Position numbers and translations under genes: made by a program
In this document: piece by piece, positions 1 to 8,200 of the stretch
How the letters are laid out: every line of letters begins with the position of its first letter
Numbering within the stretch: the first letter of the stretch is position 1
Notes under the pieces: generated by a model
The model's input: the letters and a program-made list of their open reading frames with translations, nothing else
Database searches by the model: none
Told to the model about the DNA's origin: nothing
From: Myxococcales bacterium
GTDB lineage: Bacteria; Myxococcota_A; Polyangia; Polyangiales; GCA-016699535
NCBI GenBank assembly: GCA_016699535.1
Contig: CP064980.1
Coordinates: 3,790,001-3,854,000 of the forward strand
Direction: 5' to 3'
Length of the DNA: 64,000 nt

Positions 1-459
1 CAAGCCAAGTTGTTCAGTCTGCAAATAAACATCAAGTTGCAAACGATAGCCCAAACCAAATTCAACCTCAAACTGACTGCGGTTTCGAGCATCCGTTGCA
101 TCGCGTAAACTTGTTTTGTTTTCCCACCAATACTCAAACGCAAACGTCCCTGCAGGGCGTACATAAGAACGGGTATTGGCAAAACGTCGAAAAGAGGTCC
201 AGCGTGGCTGTTTGTACGAACCAATGAGCTGAAGTTCTTTGACTGACGGTACAACCGCGGTAGCGCCATATACTGGAGGCATATCGTACACGTGGCGTCC
301 CGGAATAGTTGTCACTGCATGTGGATTTAAGCTTTCGTTCTCCGATTGCTTTGCACTTGCTCGATGAGCAGCCTTGGCTACCTCTCCAGTGTTCTCCTGC
401 GCATGTGCATGTCCGCAGAAACAAACCAGCCCGACTAAAGCAAGCTTCCAACTTCGCAT
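1..459 (-). CDS. Putative outer-membrane beta-barrel protein, 3' end outside window
   Basis: The frame is open from an ATG at 459 to the left edge: 153 codons without a stop, so the C-terminus is missing. A GGAGG-like ribosome site lies just upstream of the ATG. Residues 1-20 (MRSWKLALVGLVCFCGHAHA) look like a cleavable signal peptide. A polar linker follows, and from about residue 75 there are alternating hydrophobic/polar strands (FAFEYWW, FEVEFGLGYRLQLDVYL) typical of outer-membrane barrels. The specific transport or porin family cannot be named. The next gene upstream on the same strand is also a predicted outer-membrane protein, about 260 bp away. The product call is an inference from composition only. 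Confidence 0.6.
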   Translation of the reverse strand, partial: MRSWKLALVGLVCFCGHAHAQENTGEVAKAAHRASAKQSENESLNPHAVTTIPGRHVYDMPPVYGATAVVPSVKELQLIGSYKQPRWTSFRRFANTRSYVRPAGTFAFEYWWENKTSLRDATDARNRSQFEVEFGLGYRLQLDVYLQTEQLGL

Positions 460-716
460 CACCCCTCCACCGATATGGAATTTACCTTCAATAACTAATT
501 ACTAAAGCAATTCCAAGCTGTTTTTCCAAGAAGCCAATCAGCAGTACAGGAGTCGAATGTGCGTCTATTGTCGTAGCGTTCTGCGCACGGATCATTAATT
601 TGAGCGCTGCATGTCTCTAGAGCGAGGCATGAAGTTGCTAGTGTGCTTTCCTAGCAACTTTATCTAAACCTTCGCACTTGCGTGCCCGTTATACTTCGTC
701 ACCTTCGACACGAGAA

Positions 717-1529
717 TCAGAAGTAGAAGGTGCCGCCAAAGAAGGGTGAAAGCCAGCTCTCGGCTTTATCAAACATGCTGCCGGGAAAAGACATGGCCAG
801 GCGCAAGCCAAGATCGAGACCAAAGGCCGGATGCACTTGGATGGCCACACCAACGCGACCACTTAGGCCAGGGGCGAAACGATAGTTATTGACTGTGCCG
901 CAGTAGTAGTAATCGCATGCAAAAGAACGATCGCCGCTCAGATGCCACCAGTTCATATCAAAAGCAAATGAGCCAAAGGGAGTGAACATGCTGCGGTTGA
1001 GCCACTGAAGGCGTAAACCAAGCGAAAGCCACCATGAACTCAGACTGCCATCATCTCGCAAGGTTGAATCATCAAACCAGTTGATCTGTGAGCCAAAACC
1101 AAGCTCGGGCACAAGATAGCCAAGGTCTAAACCAAAACGTCCTTCGAAACTAAAGCCGGTGGTTAGAGCATCCCCCGTGCTCGAGAGAAACATCGGCAAA
1201 CCAAGATAGATCGAGACTTGACCTGTACGCTCCGGCATCCATGGGTCGCCATAGTAAACTTCCGGGGGATGATCCGCATCGTAGGTCTGCTCATAGTAAG
1301 CAGGCGGAGGAGGTGGCGGGGGCGGCTCGGGTGGAGCACCGCGCAAACCAATTGTTGTTTGCTCTTGACCTGGTGCAGGCGGCGCTTGTGGTGCTGCTGC
1401 CGGGCTCTGCTGGGCGGGGGCCGGAGCGGCGGCCGGAGCCTGTTCTTGTTTAGGTGCTGTGTCTTGAGCAAACACTGACAAAGGCAACGTCGCCATCATG
1501 ACTACAACTTGAAAAATTAAAACGCGCAT
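717..1529 (-). CDS. Secreted outer-membrane beta-barrel protein with Pro/Ala-rich N-terminal linker
   Basis: 270 aa. A signal peptide (about residues 1-21, cleavage near VFA-QDT) is followed by a Gln/Ala/Pro-rich stretch (22-75) ending in a run of eight prolines around PEPPPPPPPP. A C-terminal domain of about 180 residues then carries regular amphipathic strands and ends in GGTFYF, with a terminal Phe as expected of a barrel inserted by the BAM machinery. The Pro-rich segment probably spans periplasm or peptidoglycan. Two Cys in the DYYYCG region could pair with the upstream FACDYY Cys. No family assignment is possible by eye. It is transcribed alone, with G-rich codons in the linker unlike the barrel. 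Confidence 0.65.
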   Translation of the reverse strand: MRVLIFQVVVMMATLPLSVFAQDTAPKQEQAPAAAPAPAQQSPAAAPQAPPAPGQEQTTIGLRGAPPEPPPPPPPPAYYEQTYDADHPPEVYYGDPWMPERTGQVSIYLGLPMFLSSTGDALTTGFSFEGRFGLDLGYLVPELGFGSQINWFDDSTLRDDGSLSSWWLSLGLRLQWLNRSMFTPFGSFAFDMNWWHLSGDRSFACDYYYCGTVNNYRFAPGLSGRVGVAIQVHPAFGLDLGLRLAMSFPGSMFDKAESWLSPFFGGTFYF

Positions 1530-1867
1530 GACTCACCTAACCTGCCAAAGAGTTCGCGCACACCATCGCACAAAAACAAGCGAAGAGCCAGAGCAGTGCC
1601 CTAGGGCACCCGGTCAATCGGTGACAAAAGTCAGCAGTTAACAAAAAGGTTACAACACGAAGGCAGAGCTAGCAGGAAAGACTTTTTTTGAGGTTTTCGT
1701 AGATTCGAGCGCGCCCACAGGGGCGACGACGATTATACTTCGGTATATGAGGAGGAGCCCCGAGGACGTAAGCCGAAGCTACGGAAAGCTCGGAAAAAGT
1801 GCCTGCAGGCACCACGGGCTGACCGGTTACCTTTGCTCTTCGGCAAAGCTGCGCTATCTGTTAGGCC
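1530..1867. other. Intergenic region with several hairpins upstream of the sbcD-like gene
   Basis: No ORF is convincing here. The segment 1705-1860 holds several short perfect stems: TATAC-TTCG-GTATA at 1734-1747 (UUCG tetraloop), the self-complementary GTGCCTGCAGGCAC at 1799-1812, and CTTTGC/GCAAAG at 1831-1848 with a TCTTCG loop. This is more structure than ordinary spacer would show and could be a leader or small RNA. I do not recognise a known RNA family in it (no RNase P, tmRNA, SRP or 6S landmarks). Confidence 0.35.
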
Positions 1868-2980
1868 ATGCTTTGTTTTGTGCACAGCTCCGATTGGCAA
1901 CTTGGTATGCCCTTTAACTGGGCCGAGGGCGATGCCGGCGCAAAACTTAGGGCCCTTCGCATGGAGGGCATCGATCGTCTTGGCGAATTAGCCAAAGAAA
2001 AACAAGCGCAATTTATCTTGGTTGCGGGCGACCTTTTTGATGCCAATACCGTCTCGGAACGTATTGTGATCGAGGCCTGCGAACGCATCGCAGCATTACC
2101 GGTCCCCGTTTTTGTCATTCCTGGCAATCACGACCACGGTGGCCCAGGCTCCATTTATCGACATGACAGTTTTGGCAAAAATAAGCCGGAAAACATGACT
2201 GTTATGACTGAAAAAGAGCCGTTAACATGCCAAGACTGGCAAGTCTGTTTTTTTCCTGCACCTCTTTTGCAGCGTCATGAAGCGCACGATCCCACTGAGC
2301 ACATCACTGCCGAAAGCGGTGAGCCTGGTTTTTTTCGGATCGGGATCGCCCACGGCAGCATCCGCCGTTTCGATCAAAGCGGTGATGGCACGGTCTATAA
2401 CTTAATTGATCCGAGACGCGCCAAGCTAGCCAAGCTGGATTACCTCGCTCTGGGCGACTGGCATGGCACCGAACAAATCGATGCACGGACTTGGTTTTCC
2501 GGCGCCCATGAGCCGACGAACTTTAAAGGCAACGATACGGGCAACGCGCTGCTCGTACGCATTAGCGAAGTGGGCGCGGTTCCTGAAGTCGAAAAGCTTC
2601 ACGTCGCCAAAAGCCAATGGCTCCATCAAAGTTTTTCGCTCTTCAACCGCGAAGACATCGAAGCACTACGTCAATGGATAACCAATCTCGATAGTCCACG
2701 CCACGCCTTGCTTGAGCTTGAACTCAAAGGAGCTTTGAGTCTTGCCGATTTATCCGAAGTCGATGAGCTTGTCCGAGAGCTAAGTCATCGTTTGCTCGTG
2801 CTGCGCACTGAACGCCGCGCTCTTTTGCCCGCCGCAAGCGAGGATGAGCTGGATGCACTTGCCGCCGATGGTTATGTGCGCATGGCCGTTGAACGATTGC
2901 GCGAACTTCAAGGTAGCGGCGACGTAGCCGCTGCTAGAGCGTTGCAGCTTCTTCATCAACTCAAACATCAGCCATGTTAA
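1868..2980 (+). CDS. SbcD/Mre11-like DNA repair metallophosphoesterase
   Basis: 370 aa. This calcineurin-like phosphoesterase resembles SbcD and YhaO, which act as the nuclease partner of an SMC-like ATPase in DNA end processing. Visible motifs are SSDWQLG (residues 7-13, metal motif I; the usual DxH is DxQ here, a pattern I believe occurs in a subfamily), AGDLFD (motif II), PGNHDHGG (motif III), IAHGSI (motif IV) and ALGDWHG (motif V). The C-terminal ~120 residues are a helical capping region. The stop overlaps the next gene by 7 bp, so the two are translationally coupled. No strong ribosome site precedes the ATG. The function of the pair is well supported; its exact substrate is not. Confidence 0.85.
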   Translation: MLCFVHSSDWQLGMPFNWAEGDAGAKLRALRMEGIDRLGELAKEKQAQFILVAGDLFDANTVSERIVIEACERIAALPVPVFVIPGNHDHGGPGSIYRHDSFGKNKPENMTVMTEKEPLTCQDWQVCFFPAPLLQRHEAHDPTEHITAESGEPGFFRIGIAHGSIRRFDQSGDGTVYNLIDPRRAKLAKLDYLALGDWHGTEQIDARTWFSGAHEPTNFKGNDTGNALLVRISEVGAVPEVEKLHVAKSQWLHQSFSLFNREDIEALRQWITNLDSPRHALLELELKGALSLADLSEVDELVRELSHRLLVLRTERRALLPAASEDELDALAADGYVRMAVERLRELQGSGDVAAARALQLLHQLKHQPC

Positions 2981-5064
2981 TCAAAACGCTCACTATTAAA
3001 AACTTCGGCGCCTTGGATGGCCCTCTTGAGGTCAAGCTCGAAAAAGGTCTGAATATCATCTACGGCCCAAACGAATCCGGAAAATCAACCCTGATGCGTG
3101 CGCTATGGATGGCGCTGACCATGCGCGCCAAAGTTTCAGGCGATGCTCTGCGCGTGATTAAACCCAAAACCGGCGCTGTGCCTGAAGTGAGCGTGTGTTT
3201 TGAGCACAACGGATCCTCCATCCAAGTGGATAAGCGCTACGCTGGCAGCAAAGGTCTGTGCCGCTTGCGCATGACAGAAGAATCCGGCCGCATCACTGAT
3301 TTGTCCGGCGATGAAGCCGAAGCGCGGTTGCGCCAAGTCATGGAGCTCTCGCAACAAAACAGCAAGCGAAGCGGCGATTGGGGCATCTGGCCCCTGGTAT
3401 GGATTCGGCAAGGCCGCAGCAGCCTAGCGCCTGCAGATGATTTAAATGGTAGCGGCGCACAAACGCTTGCCACCCAGCTTCACAAACTAAGCTCTCAAGT
3501 GCTAGCGGGCACCGACAGCGAGCAGCTGTTTGCGCAAGTCGAAAAAGAGTATCGACGTTTTTTTACGGCCACGGGCCAAATCGCACGATCCGGCGATGCA
3601 CCGCTGCATCAAGCGCAAAAGAGCCTTAGCGAAATCACAGCCGAGCGCGATGCCTTGCTCGAGCAAAGTGCTGCCACTGAAAAGCGCGCCTTACGCATGA
3701 GCGAGCTTGAGGCACAAAAGCAAGCACTGCAAAAAACCTTGCCCGCGCTCACAAGCAGACTCAAAAACCTTGAAGCGCAATGGGAAAAAGCAGCGCCTGA
3801 ACAAGAGCGTCAAAAAACCGAGCAAGCAAAGCTTGAGCATGCCGAACTTGAAGCAAAACGATACAGCGAAACACTCAATCGATTTATCGCTATCCAAAAA
3901 CAACTTGAATCGCTGCAAAAAGACATCAAACACTATCAAGCTGAACTCAAAGTAAAGAACGAGCAAAGCGAGCAAGGCCCTTTGCTCGATGTTCATTTAA
4001 GAGCCGATAAAGATTTAGCCATTTCTTTGAACGGGGAGCAGTTTGTTCTAAAAAAGGGCGAGGAACTCAGAAAGCAACTCCCAGGGACGATTGATTTTTC
4101 AATCGATGGGGTTGCTCGTTTTGCTGCACAGCCACCGAAGAGCCCACACGCTAAAAACGAGCAAGCCTTGCTTGAGCGTGAAATCAAACGCAAGCACGAC
4201 AGCCTAAGCGGCCTACAAAAAGAGCTTGCTGCGATGGAAAAAGAGTACGGCAATCGCGACGCACAAAAAGCAAAACTCGAGCAAGTTCAGCAAGCTCTAC
4301 AAAAACAAAAAGCCTTGGTTCAAGAGCAAGGATCTAAAAAGCAAGCGCTAAGCAAGCTCGGTGATGAACTAAGAATCATGCGTCAAAGCCTCAGCCAAGC
4401 GCTTGAACAAGAGAAAAAACTGGATGCAGAAACTCACGAACTTCGAGGACGCTTTAAAGAAGCCAAGGTGCTCGGCCTGCATGAAGCGCTGCAAGAAGCC
4501 GAAACGGCCTTCCAAAATGCAAAGGCTCAAGCACAAAGCCTGACTGAGCAAGCTGAAGCCTGCAGACTGCTCTACGATACCTTGATCGCTTGCCGAAACG
4601 ACATGGAAAAGCACTATGTCGAACCGGTAAATCGACAGGTTACACCGCTCCTTCAAACCCTCTTTCCCGACGCCAGCATTGATTTAAACAGCCAATTGCA
4701 AATCGCTCATCTGCATCGCAAAGAAAAAGGTCGCGATAGCTTTGAACAATTGAGCGTTGGCACCAAAGAGCAAATCGGCCTTGCCGTGCGCCTCGGCACA
4801 GCTCGAGCGCTTGCTGAGGATGAAAGTTTGCCAGTACTTTTGGACGACGCGCTCGTTGCAAGCGACGAGCAACGGTTGCTGCAAGTGGCCCACATGCTCA
4901 ATCAAGTCAGCGATCGCTTACAGGTGATTTTGCTCACCTGCCACTTTGAACGCTATGCAGCTCTGCCCTTGAATCAGCCTAAGCTGATTGATCTCGAAAA
5001 AATCAAAGGGCTCAGCGCCGAAGTCCCTGCCAGAGCCGCCGCGCAGCCAAGCAGCCTAAGCTAG
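2974..5064 (+). CDS. SbcC/Rad50/YhaN-like AAA ATPase
   Basis: 696 aa, the ATPase partner of the upstream phosphoesterase. Walker A GPNESGKST lies at residues 31-39. Long Gln/Lys/Glu-rich coiled coils run from about 210 to 330 and 395 to 560. The ABC signature-like LSVGTKEQIGLAVRLG is near 593, and Walker B PVLLDDALVASD is near 620. It is shorter than E. coli SbcC (about 1050 aa). No CxxC zinc hook is visible at the apex; instead residues ~336-387 form a compact predicted beta-rich insert (VHLRADKDLAISLNG, then PGTIDFSIDGVARF). Together the pair should bind DNA ends and feed them to the nuclease. The cellular role is inferred from family knowledge. Confidence 0.85.
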   Translation: MLIKTLTIKNFGALDGPLEVKLEKGLNIIYGPNESGKSTLMRALWMALTMRAKVSGDALRVIKPKTGAVPEVSVCFEHNGSSIQVDKRYAGSKGLCRLRMTEESGRITDLSGDEAEARLRQVMELSQQNSKRSGDWGIWPLVWIRQGRSSLAPADDLNGSGAQTLATQLHKLSSQVLAGTDSEQLFAQVEKEYRRFFTATGQIARSGDAPLHQAQKSLSEITAERDALLEQSAATEKRALRMSELEAQKQALQKTLPALTSRLKNLEAQWEKAAPEQERQKTEQAKLEHAELEAKRYSETLNRFIAIQKQLESLQKDIKHYQAELKVKNEQSEQGPLLDVHLRADKDLAISLNGEQFVLKKGEELRKQLPGTIDFSIDGVARFAAQPPKSPHAKNEQALLEREIKRKHDSLSGLQKELAAMEKEYGNRDAQKAKLEQVQQALQKQKALVQEQGSKKQALSKLGDELRIMRQSLSQALEQEKKLDAETHELRGRFKEAKVLGLHEALQEAETAFQNAKAQAQSLTEQAEACRLLYDTLIACRNDMEKHYVEPVNRQVTPLLQTLFPDASIDLNSQLQIAHLHRKEKGRDSFEQLSVGTKEQIGLAVRLGTARALAEDESLPVLLDDALVASDEQRLLQVAHMLNQVSDRLQVILLTCHFERYAALPLNQPKLIDLEKIKGLSAEVPARAAAQPSSLS

Positions 5065-5195
5065 AACGTCGGTTCATGACTCCCCAGTGTCTGGAACACT
5101 ATTAGAGCGTTTCGTGGCATTATACTGATTAAGAAGCACTTTCATTGTAATTTTGTATGGAAATTACATGTGTTTTATATTTTATAAAAAAATTC

Positions 5196-5224
5196 TTGCG
5201 ATACTGTCTTTTTTTATATACAAT
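5196..5224 (+). promoter_or_regulatory. Candidate sigma-70-type promoter for the C25 peptidase gene
   Basis: TTGCGA (5196-5201), a 17-bp spacer and TACAAT (5219-5224) lie in an unusually A/T-rich stretch 48 bp upstream of the ATG at 5272. A small stem-loop, GCGGA/TCCGC (5242-5258), lies between this promoter and the start codon. The match is to the general housekeeping consensus only. Confidence 0.45.
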
Positions 5225-5271
5225 GTAAAAAGATAGTAACAGCGGAATGGGTATCCGCGTTGGGTTTGGAT

Positions 5272-8200
5272 ATGGAACATTATTTTAGAAAACACGCCGG
5301 GTCGTTGCTCTCTCTTGGAGCAATAGGCCTTTTTGCTGTTCTGCTTGGTGATAGTTCAGTAGCTAGGGCGCAATGCTCGGGCACTGCAACCTACGGTGCG
5401 TACAATGGGAATGAATATCTTCGTTGTAGCAGCAGTGTAAATCGGAGCACGGCGCAGACTCAGTGCCAAAGCGTCGTGGGCGATGACAGCTCAGCATGGA
5501 ATCTGGTGGCTATCGATAGCGCTCAAGAAAACACCTACGTGCGCTCGCTTGGGACGGGCAGCACGTGGATCGGAGCAAACGATATCGCCGCTGAAGGGAC
5601 CTTCGTGTGGGCCGATGCATCGCCGTTGACTTACAATAATTGGAATGGCGGAGAGCCCAACGATTATGGAAGCGGCGAAGACTGCGCCGAGATGCAAACC
5701 AGCGCCGGATGGAACGATATCAGTTGCACTCAAAACCGCGTCTATGTTTGCGAAGGCTCGTCGGTATGCGGCAACAACGTCGTAGGCGGCACTGAAGAGT
5801 GCGACGATGGTAACACCAGTAACGGCGATGGCTGCGCAAGCGATTGCACGGTAGAGCCCGGCGGACAGGTGTGCGGAGACGGCGCACTGCAAGCACCGGA
5901 AGAGTGTGATGATGGCGATACAAGCGATGGCGACGGTTGCAATGGACTCTGTGAGATTGAAAGCGGATGGTCCTGCTCTGGTCAACCTTCAAGTTGTAGC
6001 GAACTTTGTGCCGGATCCGGAAGCTGGAGTTACTATTCTGGATCCAACGAGCTTTTCTTTTGCGACAGCACAGTATCTCGTTCGGCAGCAAGTGGTGACT
6101 GCCAAACGCTAGGCGCAGGCTGGGACCTTGTACGCATTGATAGTGCTTCGGAGAACAACTACGTCGATAGTCTTTCCGCAAATGTATTGTGGATCGGCGC
6201 AAACGATATTTCCTCCGAGGGCGTGTGGCTATGGGCCGATGGAACACAATTTTGGTCCGGCAATCAGACGGGCTCGTCGGTTGGCGGCTTGTATGAAAAC
6301 TGGAATACAGGAGAGCCTAACGACAGCGGAGCAAACGAAGACTGCGCCCAGATGCGTACGGATGGTGCCTGGAACGACATCGCCTGCACGAACAGCTTCC
6401 GTTACGTATGCGAAGGGCCAGCCATTTGCGGGAACGGTATTCGTGGAGCTTCTGAAGAGTGCGACGATGGCAATACCGCCAATGGCGATGGCTGCGCGAG
6501 TGACTGCACTGTCGAGCCCGGAGGACAGATTTGCGGCGATGGAGCCATTCAGTTGCCCGAAGAATGCGATGATGGGGATACCTCAAGCGGCGATGGCTGC
6601 AGCGCATCGTGCGTAATCGAAGGAGGCTGGTCTTGCAGCGGTGAGCCTTCGGCTTGCGCTCAGTTGTGTTCCGGAGTGGGAAGCTGGGGCAGCACATTTG
6701 GCAGTACAGAGTATTTCTTTTGCGACAGCACCGTCACACGAAGCGCTGCATCTGCCGACTGTCAGGCCATTGACAGCGGCTGGAACCTAGTAACCATCGA
6801 TAGCTCAACCGAAAACGCATTCGTGGATGGTCTATCCGCCAACACCTTTTGGATCGGAGCCAACGACCTAAGCACGGAAGGTACCTTTGTATGGGCTGAT
6901 GCTGCACCGTTGACCTACAACAATTGGAATAGCGGCGAGCCCAATGACAGCGGTGGCAACGAAGATTGTACGCAAATGCGAACCGATGGTACGTGGAACG
7001 ACCTAAATTGCAGCTCAGCGCAACGCTACGTGTGCGAGGGTCCCGCTGTATGCGGCAATGGAGTCTTGGCTAACACCGAATACTGCGATGATGGCAACAA
7101 CACCAACGGCGACGGCTGCAGCGCCAGCTGCCAAGTCGAGCCAGGTTATGAATGCACCGTGAGCAACCCTAGTGTTTGTTCGGTATCGACTTATGCCGTG
7201 CTCGGCGAAGTACGTTTACTTTCATCGCCACAAGGCACGGTACTTCGCTGGACGACAGCAAGCGAAGCAGGCACTCTTGCTTTCATCGTTTCTCGATACA
7301 ACTCCGTCAGCCAAAGTTTCGAAGAGATCGAAGCCGGTCGAGTTCTTGCTGCACCTGGCCAAAACGCTGGCGCAAGCTACCAAATTCCGGTGCAGGCATC
7401 ATCGAAGCAGTCGAATCGCTTCCGAATAGAGGAGATTGTAGCCGGAAATGAACATGTCGTACTTGGCGACTTTGAACTGCAAGTCGAAGAAGCCTCCAGC
7501 AACGACACCATTGAATCGCCGGTCGTAGCGAAAAGCGCAATGCAGTTTACTCCGTACGAACGAGTTTTCATTGATCGAAGCCGGGGCCGCGAAGTTAAAG
7601 GCGTCGTACTGCAAATCCATGAAGCAGGTGTCTATCGCGTATCGATGGCTGAAGTAGCTGCCATCAGTGGCTGGGATGAATCTTCATTGCAACAAGCCAT
7701 GCTCAATGGACAACTCTCAATCCGTGACGCAGAGAAAAACATTCCATGGGCACGCCTGGATGATGCAAGCTTCGCTTTCGTAGCTGAAGAATCGACTTCA
7801 ATCTATAGCAAGATGCACTCTTACCTTCTCGAGCTTGGCGAGGGTGAAGTACTCACCGAAAGAAGCGTTGAACTTGCATCCGTGTCCACCATTAGCAGCG
7901 CTCAAGTCAGTCGACATTTTGAAGAAGACCGTTTTGCTGCCACGGCAGCTTCAACCAATCCGGAACAAGACTTTTGGTTTCACAGTGCGATTAGCGCAAC
8001 TTTCTCTGGTTTTCCGAGCACCGAATACAATTTTGATGTGCGGGGTATGCAATCGCAAGAGCAAGCGGAGCTCGATGTCGAAGTCTTTGGCGCTTGGGCA
8101 CTAAGCGATGAACTGAGCCAAGACATTCGCGTGCTACTCAACGGACACGAGCTCGGCGTATTTCGTATCGACAGCTTAGGTTCACTTCTGCTGAAAAACA

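Noticed and set aside
5491..5985. Long minus-strand frame (164 aa) inside the C25 peptidase gene
   Set aside because: A shadow of the repetitive, GC-rich lectin and CDDGN coding region; the overlying plus-strand protein has clear domain homology.
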